A stretch of DNA of 64,000 bases from positions 1-64,000 of the forward strand of contig CAZAAT010000002.1 in NCBI GenBank assembly GCA_964483175.1, written 5' to 3'. The notes beneath the pieces were generated by a model that saw only the letters and a list, made by a program, of their open reading frames with translations, had not been told where the DNA came from and did not search any database. This DNA comes from JAAYHC01 sp964483175 (GTDB lineage: Bacteria > Bacillota > UBA5301). Both the position numbers and the translations under genes were made by a program. Shown one piece after another: positions 9,952 through 20,322 of this stretch; position 1 is the stretch's first letter; every line of letters begins with the position of its first letter.

Positions 9952-11943
9952 TTAGGGCACCGGTTCCTGCTTGGCCATGAGCTGTCGATACCGGCGTAGG
10001 TAGCGCTGAACCGCTAAAACATAAGTGCTATGCGACCAAGTCAGCGGCGATACCGAAAGCGGCGTGCCGCTGTAGGGATCGACCTGCTCCGCCATCATCC
10101 CAGCACCAGAACTATGCCGCACACACCACGCTAATAAATCTAAAGCCGCTTGCAATTCTGGAAGTTCGGTAGCAACCTCGATCAACCACATCGCTACCCA
10201 TAGGGTGGTGATAAACCAGGGGTTACCAGGAATTTTCGCAATATCTTGAGATCTCTGATGATAGTAATCGTTGGTATACCTGGCTACCCCACCAACCCTA
10301 CTCTTTACCCATAAGCCTTCTTTTACGGTTCGCATCGTCTTAACGACCAGAGGATCAGTAGGCGGCAAAACCCCAAACTCAAAAACCCCGAATAAGGAAC
10401 TCTCTAAAGTATAGTCTTTAACCAACCCGCCTTCGCTTGGATATACTCCCCGCAAAAAGCGGTTGTTTTCCCTGTCCCAAAGATAGGTCAAGATAGCCTC
10501 CTTCACCTCACCTGCTGCAACCTCGTAGGTCAGCGCTCGCCGAGAATGGCCAAAAAGACGGGCGAAGTTACCGGCGGCTCTGAGAGCAGCGTAAACCGCA
10601 GCCGCTGTAAACGTAAAGATCCCCCGACGTTCTTCCCAGAGGTCATAACTTTCGATGGGCAGATGGGTCTGATGATCACGATAACTAACCAAGAAATTGG
10701 CTGCCCGCTGAATCAACGGAGCATATAATTCTTCGATGAATTCTAGATTATGCGTGCACTCATAATGGTGCCAAAGCGCCCATAGCACTAGGGCTGTTTC
10801 ATCCTCTTGGATTGGATATTGCTGCTTGCCCTCTCGAACCCAAGGGTGCCAACTAGATCCAAGCGAACCGTCAGGATTATATTTGTGCCAGAAAAACCCC
10901 TCCGGACTAAGTAAATTGGTACAAAACCGAAAAAACCTTTTACTGATCTCATGATATCCGGCTGTATCCAGAGCATAGGCCACCAAGGCCCCATCGCGCG
11001 GCCATAAGTAACTGTAATGGTCACGGTTGGTCTCCATGATGTCGGTATCGTTAGCTGCGAGAATCGCTCCGCGAATATCGGTCTGGGTTCTGACCACCAA
11101 CAGACTACGTTTATAAGCCTCGACCAACGGTTCAGGCAATTTCCCGAAATCAACCACATTTTTGGTAACCCAAGTCTGCCAATATACCTGGGTCTCATGG
11201 AGCAGAGCATCGACCCCGTTCCGTTTAACCTCAGCGTTAAGCTCGCGGACCTCAGTTAGGCTATCTCCGACCGCGATCCAGTACCATAGTTCCCCCTCTC
11301 CCTGCGGGCCAAGGAGCAAGCGGATTGAAACGGTGCTATCTACCGAGCCTTGCGCGATCGGGTTTCCTTCCAGATGCCCATCCTCCGCATCTCGCCACGT
11401 TCCTTCGGCTTTCCCGAAGCGCTTGGTTCCGGTCGCATACTGAAAAAAAGGGTTTTCCTCTTCGCGACCTTTGACCGCCGCACCGATCAGAAAAACTCGG
11501 TTTAGTTTGTAATGAATCATCACTCTGCTCGAAGGATCGAATAGGGCGGTATCGCCAACATCGGTCTGGTTAATACTAAAATCATGGGTGAAAAAAAGGC
11601 GAACCTCGCGGTCAATAGATGCCAAATTGCGCACCGTTAAACGGCGCAGCAAAATATTTTTGCGGAAGTGAACCGCATCGTTTAACGTCAGTTCTAAGCC
11701 AAGTTCCGGGCACATAGATTTGACATCAGTCACCAAAGAATCTGCAAGATAGCGGAGTTCGTGGTGCCAGCAACCGTCTTCAAACCAGAGAAAGCAGCCA
11801 TCCACCCAGGCGCCAACCCTGTTTTTATGGCCCATAATGTGGTTCATCTGCCCGACATAAGGGTAATAAAAGTCCCGCATATTCAGTTTGGAATCGAAAT
11901 TTACTAAAACCTTGCCATTTCCGACGACCAAATCTCTCGGCAT
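9952..11943 (-). CDS. Glycoside hydrolase family 15 (glucoamylase-like)
   Basis: 663 residues. An N-terminal beta-sandwich (about 1-270) is followed by an (alpha/alpha)6 barrel typical of GH15. Barrel motifs: YLWPRDGALVAYALDTAG near 315, the ESYDLWEERRGIFTFTAAA block near 430 with the likely catalytic acid Glu, NPWFITTLWVAMWLIE near 580 and MAEQVDPYSG near 620 with the second catalytic Glu. GH15 enzymes release glucose from the ends of alpha-glucans; isomaltose, trehalose and glucodextran specificities also exist, and sequence alone does not settle which. No signal peptide is seen, so it should act in the cytosol on stored glucan. Start set at the ATG 11943 rather than GTG 11949. It is divergent from the DUF4912-GH57 operon. 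Confidence 0.88.
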   Translation of the reverse strand: MPRDLVVGNGKVLVNFDSKLNMRDFYYPYVGQMNHIMGHKNRVGAWVDGCFLWFEDGCWHHELRYLADSLVTDVKSMCPELGLELTLNDAVHFRKNILLRRLTVRNLASIDREVRLFFTHDFSINQTDVGDTALFDPSSRVMIHYKLNRVFLIGAAVKGREEENPFFQYATGTKRFGKAEGTWRDAEDGHLEGNPIAQGSVDSTVSIRLLLGPQGEGELWYWIAVGDSLTEVRELNAEVKRNGVDALLHETQVYWQTWVTKNVVDFGKLPEPLVEAYKRSLLVVRTQTDIRGAILAANDTDIMETNRDHYSYLWPRDGALVAYALDTAGYHEISKRFFRFCTNLLSPEGFFWHKYNPDGSLGSSWHPWVREGKQQYPIQEDETALVLWALWHHYECTHNLEFIEELYAPLIQRAANFLVSYRDHQTHLPIESYDLWEERRGIFTFTAAAVYAALRAAGNFARLFGHSRRALTYEVAAGEVKEAILTYLWDRENNRFLRGVYPSEGGLVKDYTLESSLFGVFEFGVLPPTDPLVVKTMRTVKEGLWVKSRVGGVARYTNDYYHQRSQDIAKIPGNPWFITTLWVAMWLIEVATELPELQAALDLLAWCVRHSSGAGMMAEQVDPYSGTPLSVSPLTWSHSTYVLAVQRYLRRYRQLMAKQEPVP

Positions 11944-12041
11944 AATCACACCACCATACTTAATTTGACCGGCAAAGTGGGGAATAAATCAGTTTTTTAG
12001 CGTGGATATTAATATAGTATTTAAGATATGAGGTGTGCCCA

Positions 12042-12875
12042 ATGAAGTTCGAAGATGAAGGAACTCGCCGGACACGGAATGTAACGATTACCTGGCCGGT
12101 TTTCGAGCCTGCCGGTAGTGAACCGGAGCCGCCGCTGCCATCGGCTTATGAGCGAACAGCGCTCTATTTATTGGTTAGGGATCCGCAAAGTTTATTCGCC
12201 TTTTGGAGTCTCAATCCGGAGATCTTAGCAGCAGTAGAACCCCATCAGTCCAAAATATTGCGCATTTATGAAGTTATCGATTCAAAGGTCACCTACACCC
12301 AATATGGGATCGGTAACGCTAGGACCTGGTATTGTACGAACATCAAGCCGGATACAACCTATTATGGCGAACTGGGTCTGCTGCAACCTGATGGCAAGTT
12401 CACTCTCCTAGCCAGATCAAATCAGATCCATTCTCCGCGTAATAGCTTTTCTACGGTCATAGATGAAGAGTGGCTGACCATCGACGAGCTCTACGGGAGT
12501 AGCGTCGGCCTCACCGAAATGACGGATTCCGAAGAGCTGCTACGCGCTGCTGGCATGCACTTAGAACAACAACTTGGCTCTGAAAGCGTCTCTAGTTTCT
12601 CCAGCCCCTTTGGGGCTTACGGCCAAATACAACCGGAACCTGAACCCCAAGACTTAATCTTGGAAACGACCACCTTTATCACCATCCACGGTAAGACAAC
12701 CCCGAGTGCGCTCTTATCTTTGAACGGCCAACCCATTATTCCGGATCAGGCCGGGCAGTTCGTTTATTCACTGCCGCTGCCGGAAGGAGAGCTCAAGATG
12801 CAGATCTATGCTGCATCCCCTGATCAACGAGTAAATAAAGCACAACAGCTGACGATTACTTGCCAAACGAGGTGA
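12042..12875 (+). CDS. DUF4912 domain protein
   Basis: 277 residues. The DUF4912 domain covers about residues 40-135: TALYLLVRDPQSLFAFWSLN, then a beta-rich stretch with YTQYGIGNARTWYC and TTYYGELGL. The remaining part includes a predicted second beta domain (about 205-277) ending in an EGELKMQIYA strand. DUF4912 resembles carbohydrate-binding Ig-like modules and is often encoded next to GH57 branching enzymes, so a role in glucan binding is reasonable but unproven. The ATG at 12042 has GAGGTG six bases upstream; a GTG at 12033 overlaps that site and is unlikely. Its stop is five bases before the GH57 start, so they form an operon. Confidence 0.85.
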   Translation: MKFEDEGTRRTRNVTITWPVFEPAGSEPEPPLPSAYERTALYLLVRDPQSLFAFWSLNPEILAAVEPHQSKILRIYEVIDSKVTYTQYGIGNARTWYCTNIKPDTTYYGELGLLQPDGKFTLLARSNQIHSPRNSFSTVIDEEWLTIDELYGSSVGLTEMTDSEELLRAAGMHLEQQLGSESVSSFSSPFGAYGQIQPEPEPQDLILETTTFITIHGKTTPSALLSLNGQPIIPDQAGQFVYSLPLPEGELKMQIYAASPDQRVNKAQQLTITCQTR

Positions 12876-12880
12876 ATAGC

Positions 12881-14461
12881 ATGAGCCAGGGATATCTGGC
12901 CTTCATTTTGCATGCCCATCTGCCTTATGTGCGCCATCCAGAGCACAATTATTTTTTAGAAGAGCATTGGTTGTACGAAGCAATCAATGAAACCTACCTC
13001 CCGCTGTTACGCGTCTTCGAAGGCTGGCAGCGTGATGACGTTCCGGCCAGGCTCACCATCTCACTGACCCCGCCGCTTTTAGAGATGTTGCGTGATAATC
13101 TCTTGATGGAGCGGTTTGCCAAATCACTCGATAAAACGCTCGAGTTGACTTATAAAGAACTAGACCGCACGGCGGCTAACTATGAAGAACACCGCATCGC
13201 CCGCATGTACCGTGATTTATTCGAGACCAACCGAGTCGATTTCCACCAGCGATATCAGCGTGACCTAGTTGGCGCCTTTGCCCGTCTGCAAGAAGCCGGC
13301 ATCTTGGAGATCATCACCTCAGCCGCCACCCACGGCTTTCTGCCATTGATGGAGGCTGATCCGACAGCCGCCCGCGCCCAGATTCAACTTGGCGTTGAGA
13401 CTTACCGTAAACATTTGGGGCAGAACCCCGTAGGCTTCTGGTTGCCGGAATGTGGCTTTGCCCCAGGACAAGACCGCTTTCTCTTCGATAGCGGGATAAA
13501 ATATGTGATCCTCGATACTCATGGTGTGCTGTTTGCCTCACCACGGCCGCGCTATGGCAATTTCGCCCCGATCTTCTGCCGTTCGGGGCTAGCCGCCTTT
13601 GGTCGGGACCTGGAATCCTCTAAGCAAGTCTGGTCACAACAAGAAGGGTATCCCGGTGACTATGATTACCGCGAATTTTACCGGGATATCGGTTATGACC
13701 TCGATCAGGACTATATCCAACCGTATGTCCAGCCGAATGGTGAACGGATCCATACCGGTTTAAAGTATTACCGGATCACCGGGCCAACCCCGCACAAACA
13801 ACTGTATAACCCTGACGCAGCCCGCAATAAAGCCGCCATCCACGCCGGAAACTTCATCTTTAACCGCGAACATCAGGTCAGACACCTGGCTTCTATCATG
13901 GACCGCAAACCAATAGTCGTCGCCCCGTATGATATGGAACTCTTCGGCCACTGGTGGTTTGAAGGGCCCCAGTGGCTAGACTTCGTGGTCCGCAAGACCT
14001 GCTACGACCAGCAAGTTGTCAAACTTATCACGCCAAGTGATTACCTCAGAGAGTATCCCCGCAATCAGGTCTCGACACCGACTATGTCTAGCTGGGGTTG
14101 GAAAGGCTATAACGAAGTATGGCTAAACGGGGCCAATGATTGGCTCTACCCCCATCTTTATGAAGCGGTAGCCAAAATGAAAGAATTGGCGCAAGCCTAT
14201 CCTCAGGCCGATGGGGTGCTGCGCCGAGCTTTAAACCAAGCCGCCAGAGAACTGCTGCTCGCCCAAAGCTCAGACTGGGCTTTTATCATGAAGACAGGAA
14301 CCGTGACCGAATATGCACGTAAACGCTTTAAGCAGCATATTCATCGTTTCACCGAAATCTATCGGCTAATCAAAGAGGAACGCCTCGAAGAGGGCTGGAT
14401 CGCCGACCTCGAGGCGAAGGATAATATCTTTGAGACCATTGACTACAGACTTTATGCCTGA
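12881..14461 (+). CDS. GH57 1,4-alpha-glucan branching enzyme (DUF1957 C-terminal domain)
   Basis: 526 residues. GH57 motifs: LHAHLPYVRHPE with the metal-side His at residues 11 and 13, FWLPECGFAPG with the predicted nucleophile Glu190, and the APYDMELFGHWWFEGP motif with the predicted acid Asp351; the C-terminal helical DUF1957 region follows. This architecture is that of prokaryotic GH57 branching enzymes that introduce alpha-1,6 links into alpha-glucan. There is no signal peptide. The ATG at 12881 is preferred over an upstream TTG because AGGTGA is correctly spaced. It partners with DUF4912 upstream, and its 3' end overlaps that of the DUF4139 gene on the other strand by 10 bases. Confidence 0.92.
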   Translation: MSQGYLAFILHAHLPYVRHPEHNYFLEEHWLYEAINETYLPLLRVFEGWQRDDVPARLTISLTPPLLEMLRDNLLMERFAKSLDKTLELTYKELDRTAANYEEHRIARMYRDLFETNRVDFHQRYQRDLVGAFARLQEAGILEIITSAATHGFLPLMEADPTAARAQIQLGVETYRKHLGQNPVGFWLPECGFAPGQDRFLFDSGIKYVILDTHGVLFASPRPRYGNFAPIFCRSGLAAFGRDLESSKQVWSQQEGYPGDYDYREFYRDIGYDLDQDYIQPYVQPNGERIHTGLKYYRITGPTPHKQLYNPDAARNKAAIHAGNFIFNREHQVRHLASIMDRKPIVVAPYDMELFGHWWFEGPQWLDFVVRKTCYDQQVVKLITPSDYLREYPRNQVSTPTMSSWGWKGYNEVWLNGANDWLYPHLYEAVAKMKELAQAYPQADGVLRRALNQAARELLLAQSSDWAFIMKTGTVTEYARKRFKQHIHRFTEIYRLIKEERLEEGWIADLEAKDNIFETIDYRLYA

Positions 14462-15870
14462 TATAGGTAACGAACCGTATACTCTAAGCAAACTTCTTCG
14501 CCAGCCGGAATGGTTAGCAAGAATTCGACTTGTGTAGCCGAAGTCTGTGAGTATTTGTGACTCCGGCTGGTAATCTCCCAGTTGGCCCCGGCATCAAGGG
14601 GTTCGCGAACGACAACGGTAGCCTCTTGATCCCCACCGTTAGCAATGGTAATACGGTATGATTCTTGCCGGGAGTCTTTGGTGGGACGCACTAGCTCGGT
14701 CTGGATTCGTTCGGCGGTTAAACCAAAAGCATTGCCGAGTGAAATCTCTGCTTTTGCCCCTTTGGGTAGGTTATTGAGGTAATCTTCACCCGCAAACCGA
14801 GATGCTCCCGAACTATCCGCGGTAAACACTCGCACTCTCCCGGCCGGCAAGGGTATGCCTAAACCAGCCTGCTCTTCATTGGTGAAAACCAGCTTGGCGC
14901 CGACCTCACGCGGATTGATCCGGGCATCGTAGATAAACTTCTCCTGTATTGGCACCGCCGAGGCTTCGGCTAAGCGAAGCTGCTTGGTTTGCCGTGGCCG
15001 CAGCTCAGTAGGCTCGTCGATCGTATACAGATGGTAAATCGCAAAATCAGAGCGGGTTGCCATGCCGTCGGTCCGGGCGTATTCGGGAGCAGCTGCCGTC
15101 TTGAGCATCCGGTCATAGGCTAATGGGACAGGCTGTGGGGCCGTATTGACTTCGCCGGCAACCAAGCGCAACTTGACCTCGCCATAATCAAAATTACTAT
15201 GGTTGGTTACGGTTGCCCAGGTGTCCATCCGGGCCACTCCGGTCGCCCGATCATATTCCAGCCGATAATCACCCTGCCAGTCCAGGCCCCGGGTAATGTA
15301 GCTGAGGCGAGCCGACAGCTTTTGCGGTGTGGAAAGATCACTGAAGACACGAGCAGCCAAAGAAGGGACCGCAGCAAAATCCGGATTAGGATCCAAACTC
15401 CGGATCTCCACGACCTTACTCTGGTTAACACTGACAACTCCGCTCTCGGTCTCGAGCAGAATCTGCTCGGATTCAGCAGAGCGAAGTACGCCCTCGATCT
15501 GCCGACCACCTTCAAGGGTTAAACTAATCCGCCGTCCGAGATTGGCAACCAACAGTTCGTACTGACCGACAAAACCCGGAGTAAAGTTCTGTTCCCTGAC
15601 CCGAACCTTGTCTTGGTTGGCGCCCCAATCGATTTGAAACGACTGCCCATCAGCGGTTTGCGGTAGATCCGACCATGTGAGATAATTGCCGCCCGGTTCA
15701 AGCTCAGTTTCGATCTCTTGGTTAACCACCGCAATGTTTTGGTTGTAGACCGTTATTTCACGTGCAGTATCTATCCCCGCACGCGCCTGATCCGCACCGA
15801 CGCCGAGACCAGCGAAGGTGACAATGCCGATCAGGACCGGCACTGATAGATAACAAAATTTTCGTAGCAT
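14452..15870 (-). CDS. Exported DUF4139-family protein
   Basis: 472 residues with an N-terminal signal peptide (about residues 1-31, ending QARA). The body contains the DUF4139 layout: an early segment ITVYNQNIAVVNQEIETEL followed by LPQTADGQSF, a middle ASRVF-to-LSYITRGLDWQGDYRLEYD strand region near 195, and a C-terminal beta-rich half with YRITIANGGDQEATVVVREPL. The family is widespread and uncharacterised; members are thought to be envelope proteins with repeated Ig-like domains. Its ribosome binding site is the GGGGG of a terminator-like hairpin (15873-15914), so read-through from the upstream nucleotidyltransferase gene and translation of this gene may be coupled. No catalytic motif is seen. 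Confidence 0.8.
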   Translation of the reverse strand: MLRKFCYLSVPVLIGIVTFAGLGVGADQARAGIDTAREITVYNQNIAVVNQEIETELEPGGNYLTWSDLPQTADGQSFQIDWGANQDKVRVREQNFTPGFVGQYELLVANLGRRISLTLEGGRQIEGVLRSAESEQILLETESGVVSVNQSKVVEIRSLDPNPDFAAVPSLAARVFSDLSTPQKLSARLSYITRGLDWQGDYRLEYDRATGVARMDTWATVTNHSNFDYGEVKLRLVAGEVNTAPQPVPLAYDRMLKTAAAPEYARTDGMATRSDFAIYHLYTIDEPTELRPRQTKQLRLAEASAVPIQEKFIYDARINPREVGAKLVFTNEEQAGLGIPLPAGRVRVFTADSSGASRFAGEDYLNNLPKGAKAEISLGNAFGLTAERIQTELVRPTKDSRQESYRITIANGGDQEATVVVREPLDAGANWEITSRSHKYSQTSATQVEFLLTIPAGEEVCLEYTVRYLYQA

Positions 15871-15872
15871 CG

Positions 15873-15914
15873 AAAAAACCCCCTCTAAGCCAATGTTTTA
15901 TATCTTAGACGGGG
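15873..15914 (-). terminator. Terminator overlapping the DUF4139 ribosome binding site
   Basis: Minus strand: CCCCGTCTAAG, a 14-base loop, CTTAGAGGGGG, then TTTTTT. The stem has ten pairs and one mismatch, and the U-run ends two bases before the ATG of the DUF4139 gene. The 3' arm GAGGGGG is also the only Shine-Dalgarno for that gene, so the hairpin both could stop transcription from the upstream gene and hide the ribosome binding site. Confidence 0.7.
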
Positions 15915-15930
15915 CTGGACGCACAAAGGT

Positions 15931-18321
15931 TCATGATATAATCTGAGAAATTTTGGTTGCGTACATTTTAGTCAGCGCATCGGCCTCTTCCGAGGTCTCG
16001 GCCTCACTCAAGATGTGAAAAAGCGGTTCCTCGGCATCAGGCCAAACCAAGGCCCAACCATGCTGATGAAAGACCTTAACCCCGTCTAATAGCTGAATTC
16101 GCTGCTGACCAGCGGTTTCCAATAGTGACCGCATCACCTTGCCTTTATGCTCCCAAGAACACTGAATATTAGTGGTTTTACGCACCGGGACCGGGAAATC
16201 CTCCCGCAGAGCAGAGAGAGCCAACCCCGTCCGCAGCATGACTTCGATTACTAGGGCTAAAGCAGCAAAGCCATCATAAGCTGGTAGCCCCGCCGGCGGG
16301 GGCTCGCTTAACAATACGGAACGGTGATCAGCCTTACAGCGTTTAACGACAGCCCCAAATTTTGCGGCGATCGTCTCTACGCTACCGGGTGCGGTGATCG
16401 GCACCGTAACTTGCTGCCGGCCCCGTAAAAACATGCCGTAAGCAAGTAAATTCCATACCATCTCCTCGCGCAAAAGTGAGCCGGTCTCATCGGCTAACTT
16501 AAATTCGACCCCCGTAGGGTCGATCCAAATGCCTACATCCGCCTGGGCGGCCTGAGTTTTCGAGCTCAACTCTCGAAAACCGGCCAGTTCACCAAGGACA
16601 AAGACGGTCGGAGCTTTTTGCGCCAATAATTGCGCCAACGTGGTTATAGCTTTACCGGCATATCCGATAAAGACCCGGAGTTGAGAACCCAGCCAGTGCT
16701 CCTCGTTCCGGGCAAACAATGACTCCAGGTAGCGTTCATTTAACCCGGGCAGATAGTAGATTTCACCCATGTTTTCTGCAGCCGGACGAGCGAAATCTTC
16801 GCGGAAGAATAAGTTTTCCAGGTTGCGCCGGGTTCCTTTGGAGAGCGGCAGACCGCTGCTATCATAAAAATCTAGGATCAACTGGTCTGATTCGGCCAGC
16901 CGGATCATCAGACCTCCTCTTAGGCTACGTTCGGTGATGGCTTGGTGCAAAACCGGAGTGATCAGGATACCTAGATCAGTAACGCTCACCCCGGTTGAAA
17001 GTAAACCGCTAATTGCCGCCCGCTTCATCACTCGGGCTGCTTTTTGGCCATCGGTGGCTACCGCGACCCTGCACTTCTGCCCGAGCAGACACCCGAAGGC
17101 AGCACCCAATTTGGCGGCATATTCCGGGGTGATCTCAACATTGGCGATACCGGAAACCCCGCTATTGCCGAAGAGCTGTTGGGGTGAACAACTGCCCCAG
17201 ACCAGGCTGGAGTTAAGCACTAACCGATCTTCTAACTGCTTGTTCGGCCAGATATGGACATTCGGTTTAATCAAGACCCTGCGTCCGATGGCTGAGCCCT
17301 TACCAACCACGGCTCCTTCCAAGACTTTGCTGTCCTGTTTCAAGATAACCTGATCAGCCAGGATCGCCCCCTTAACCTCACAGCCCTGGCTCAGATAGAC
17401 ATTATGCCAGAGAACCGAGCGTTTAACAGCTGCCTGCCGTTTGATTGTACAGTTATCACCGATAATCGTATACTCCCCAATCTCCGCTGAGCTGCTAATA
17501 TAGCAATTTCGCCCAATATAACAGGGTCCTTTAAGGATCGCGCCTGGTTCGACAATGGTTCCAGATCCTACCCAAATATCATCAGCCAATTGGCGGCCGT
17601 CGAATTTGACCTGGACTTTCTGGTCCAACAAATCAAAATGGGACAGCCGATACTGCTCCAGGTTCCCGATATCTGACCAATAGCCGCTGGCAATATAACC
17701 ATATAGCGGTTCGCCTTTCTTTAGTAGGTACGGAAAAAGGTCTTTGGAAAAATCCACCTCAGTGCCGGTCTCATAGAAAGAAAAAATCCCGGGTTCAAGC
17801 ACGTAGATCCCGGTATTGACCGTATCGCTAAAGACCTCGCTCCAGGAAGGCTTCTCCAAAAATTGTCTGATCCGCCCGGTTGAATCGGTAATCACGACCC
17901 CATATTCGAGCGGCACATCGACTCTAGTGAGAATCTGGGTAGCCAGAGCTTTTTTCTCGCGGTGATATCTGATGGCACCAGCCAAGTCAAAGTCGGTCAA
18001 GGCATCCCCAGAAATAACAATAAAGGTCTCATCCAACAGCTCAGCCGCATTTTGCACGCTCCCAGCCGTTCCTAAGGGGGTTTCTTCGATAAAGTAAGTG
18101 ATATGCATCCCCCACTCAGAACCATCCCCAAAATAGGCCATAATTTGCTCCGGTAGATAACACATGGTGATAATAACTTCGGTGATCCCGTGTCGTTTCA
18201 AGAGCGCTAGGATGTGCTCAAGCATCGGTTTATTTAAGATGGGCACCATCGGTTTGGGTAAATCGCACGAAAGAGGGCGTAGCCGGGTCCCCTTCCCCCC
18301 AGCCATTACAACCGCTTTCAT
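15931..18321 (-). CDS. Sugar nucleotidyltransferase fused to a degenerate phosphohexomutase
   Basis: 796 residues in three parts. Residues 1-235 form a nucleotidyltransferase ([35 protein letters not shown]). Residues about 245-365 are a left-handed beta-helix with hexapeptide-like repeats ([33 protein letters not shown]). Residues about 380-796 resemble phosphomannomutase, but the phosphoserine loop that normally reads T-A-S-H-N-P is MIRLAES here and the metal loop D-G-D-G-D is IDPTGVE, so mutase activity is doubtful. Such fusions are known in cyanobacteria and clostridia as mannose-1-phosphate guanylyltransferase-like proteins. Next to a GT4 synthase, a role in supplying or regulating NDP-glucose for glucan synthesis is plausible; the nucleotide is unknown. 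Confidence 0.88.
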   Translation of the reverse strand: MKAVVMAGGKGTRLRPLSCDLPKPMVPILNKPMLEHILALLKRHGITEVIITMCYLPEQIMAYFGDGSEWGMHITYFIEETPLGTAGSVQNAAELLDETFIVISGDALTDFDLAGAIRYHREKKALATQILTRVDVPLEYGVVITDSTGRIRQFLEKPSWSEVFSDTVNTGIYVLEPGIFSFYETGTEVDFSKDLFPYLLKKGEPLYGYIASGYWSDIGNLEQYRLSHFDLLDQKVQVKFDGRQLADDIWVGSGTIVEPGAILKGPCYIGRNCYISSSAEIGEYTIIGDNCTIKRQAAVKRSVLWHNVYLSQGCEVKGAILADQVILKQDSKVLEGAVVGKGSAIGRRVLIKPNVHIWPNKQLEDRLVLNSSLVWGSCSPQQLFGNSGVSGIANVEITPEYAAKLGAAFGCLLGQKCRVAVATDGQKAARVMKRAAISGLLSTGVSVTDLGILITPVLHQAITERSLRGGLMIRLAESDQLILDFYDSSGLPLSKGTRRNLENLFFREDFARPAAENMGEIYYLPGLNERYLESLFARNEEHWLGSQLRVFIGYAGKAITTLAQLLAQKAPTVFVLGELAGFRELSSKTQAAQADVGIWIDPTGVEFKLADETGSLLREEMVWNLLAYGMFLRGRQQVTVPITAPGSVETIAAKFGAVVKRCKADHRSVLLSEPPPAGLPAYDGFAALALVIEVMLRTGLALSALREDFPVPVRKTTNIQCSWEHKGKVMRSLLETAGQQRIQLLDGVKVFHQHGWALVWPDAEEPLFHILSEAETSEEADALTKMYATKISQIIS

Positions 18322-18322
18322 C

Positions 18323-19576
18323 TTAATTAACCCCTCCTTTGGCCACAGTGTACTCGTACCTGCTCAATATTTCATGTTGATACCAGGATTGAGCCTGGCC
18401 TTTCCCCTTAACTACCTGTGTGTAAAGGTCAGCGGTCTGTTGGGCAATCGTCTGCCAATTGTATTTAGTTTGGATCTCAGCAAAGGCTTGGCTGGCTAAT
18501 TCCTCAGCTAAATCGGGGCGATGTAATAAGGTCAAGATGTTGTCAGCCAGTGAATTTGCATTCCCAGGATAGGCCTTTAAGCCGTTAACCCCGTGGATGA
18601 TGGTCTCGCCGAGTCCACCGGTATCAGTCACTACCACCGGGGTATTGGTCGCCATCGCCTCCAGGGCAACAATACCAAACGGCTCATATAAGCTCGGATA
18701 AACCGCAATATCCGCCGCGGCGTACAGGCAATTGCGCTCGTCGTCAGGGATAAAACCGGTGAAAGTCACCGCCTCATCAACCTGTAGGTGATGTGCGAGC
18801 CGGCGCAGCTCATCTAAGATCGGCCCGCTACCGGCGAGAACAAACTTGATGTCGTGCCAGTAGTGGCGAACCTTCGGCACAGCCTTTAACAGCTCAGCAG
18901 CCCCTTTTTCCCGCACCATCCGCCCGACGAAAAAAACCAGTTTTTCATGGTCGGCCGCATAGCGGCGCCGAAATTGCTGCAGATCCACACTGGCAGCAAC
19001 CCTAAATCTCGCCGGGTTGACACCATTGGGTATGACGGCTATCTTATCGGAGGGCAGCTGAAAAAATGACCTCAGCTCATGGAACATGTACCGGCTGCAA
19101 CAGATGACCTGGTAGCTCTCATAGGTCAGCCACCACTCCGAGTCACTGATTTGCCGCTGCAGGTCATTATGCAGGCCATTATTGCGTCCATATTCGGTGG
19201 CATGAATCGTCGCCACCAGAGGAATTTCCAGCGCATGTTTGAGCACCTTAGCCGCATATGCGCCTAACCAATCATGACAATGGACGAGATCAAACGAATA
19301 CTCGCGCTTGAGCAACTTGATCGCTTGTTCGAGTAGGCCGAAGTTCAAATTCAGAGCAGAAACAAAAAAACCGCGCGGATCAGGATATCCTAAATTGGAT
19401 CGGTGGATGTGCACACCATTGTGGACGGCTTCTTCGTGTCCTTCGGAATAAGGCCCTGTTAAAACATGAACCGTATGCCCTAGGTCCACCAAAGCTTCGG
19501 AAAGTTCCTGGACATGCCTGGCCAACCCACCGACAATTCTGGGCGGGTACTCCCATGAAACCATCAGTATCCTCAT
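18323..19576 (-). CDS. Glycosyltransferase family 4 (glycogen-synthase-like)
   Basis: 417 residues with GT-B fold. N-terminal acceptor domain opens with [21 protein letters not shown], and [12 protein letters not shown] near 100 is typical of starch/glycogen-synthase-like GT4 enzymes. The C-terminal donor domain has [16 protein letters not shown] near 215 and the E-x7-E motif [18 protein letters not shown] near 300. It probably transfers glucose from a nucleotide sugar to alpha-glucan. It ends one base before the nucleotidyltransferase fusion starts, so the two are translationally close, and it follows cwlD by 50 bases. The start has GAGGTGATTAA directly upstream. Other GT4 acceptors, such as a lipid or spore-surface glycan, cannot be excluded. 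Confidence 0.87.
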   Translation of the reverse strand: MRILMVSWEYPPRIVGGLARHVQELSEALVDLGHTVHVLTGPYSEGHEEAVHNGVHIHRSNLGYPDPRGFFVSALNLNFGLLEQAIKLLKREYSFDLVHCHDWLGAYAAKVLKHALEIPLVATIHATEYGRNNGLHNDLQRQISDSEWWLTYESYQVICCSRYMFHELRSFFQLPSDKIAVIPNGVNPARFRVAASVDLQQFRRRYAADHEKLVFFVGRMVREKGAAELLKAVPKVRHYWHDIKFVLAGSGPILDELRRLAHHLQVDEAVTFTGFIPDDERNCLYAAADIAVYPSLYEPFGIVALEAMATNTPVVVTDTGGLGETIIHGVNGLKAYPGNANSLADNILTLLHRPDLAEELASQAFAEIQTKYNWQTIAQQTADLYTQVVKGKGQAQSWYQHEILSRYEYTVAKGGVN

Positions 19577-19626
19577 TTAATCACCTCAGAAAGTGGATAA
19601 GGTTAGCATATGTGTAATAGTCCTTT

Positions 19627-20322
19627 TTATTCCTGGTAGTAGCGAAGGACCGCCGTACTAATGGCAGAGGCGATTTGCTCTTGATATCCCGCCTGGCAAA
19701 GCAGGGCTTTCTCCTCTGCATTGGTTAGGTAACCGACTTCTATCAAAGCGGTTACTGCTGAGGAGGTGCGCAAAATATAGTAGACCGGTCCAGCTAATGG
19801 AGGCTTAGTGTGCCAAGTTGCGACTTTTTGCAGCTCTTGGTGGATCAGAGTAGCCAAGTGTTTACTTCTCTCCGAATCGGCCCGGTAAAAAACGATGCTG
19901 CCGCGTGTATGCGAGCTACTCGATGAGTTAATGTGAATGCTGAGCATCAGTTCTGCCTGGCTCCGCTGGGTTATCAACACACGCGAATGGAGATCGCGCT
20001 GGTGCCGGGATGGGGACCGATTACTCATATAGCTCAGCTCATAATCGCCGTCGCGCGTTAGAACAACAAATGCACCTAGCTTTTGGAGCTGGTTACGCAG
20101 CCGAAGCGCGATGGCCAGGTTAAGGTCTTTCTCCATCAACCCTCGCTGATCGTGGGTGCCGCTATCGATCCCACCATGACCGGGATCAACTACAATGACC
20201 CGGCCGAAGAGCGGGGGGAGACTGACCATCGCCGCCCAGGCAGTCATGAGTAACATCCCTAGTAGCACCAAAGTCAGGATGCAGGGAAATATCAACCTGC
20301 GTCTAGCTGCGTGCAGATCCAT
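19627..20322 (-). CDS. cwlD: N-acetylmuramoyl-L-alanine amidase CwlD
   Basis: 231 residues. An N-terminal membrane anchor (about 10-35) precedes an Amidase_3 domain: VVDPGHGGIDSGT near 45 with zinc His and following Glu, LNLAIALRLRNQL near 68, MLSIHINSSSSS near 125 and the catalytic-side LIEVGYLTNAEEK near 195. CwlD, together with a deacetylase, makes muramic delta-lactam in the spore cortex, needed for germination. It is divergent from pdaB with a 92-base gap that holds both 5' regions; no clear sporulation sigma promoter could be read by eye. The start ATG has GGAGGTA upstream. It is followed by the GT4 gene. Confidence 0.88.
   Translation of the reverse strand: MDLHAARRRLIFPCILTLVLLGMLLMTAWAAMVSLPPLFGRVIVVDPGHGGIDSGTHDQRGLMEKDLNLAIALRLRNQLQKLGAFVVLTRDGDYELSYMSNRSPSRHQRDLHSRVLITQRSQAELMLSIHINSSSSSHTRGSIVFYRADSERSKHLATLIHQELQKVATWHTKPPLAGPVYYILRTSSAVTALIEVGYLTNAEEKALLCQAGYQEQIASAISTAVLRYYQE

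Noticed and set aside
12860..12880. TTG start that would extend the GH57 enzyme upstream
   Set aside because: The ATG at 12881 has a well-spaced AGGTGA and gives the normal GH57 N terminus; the TTG has none.
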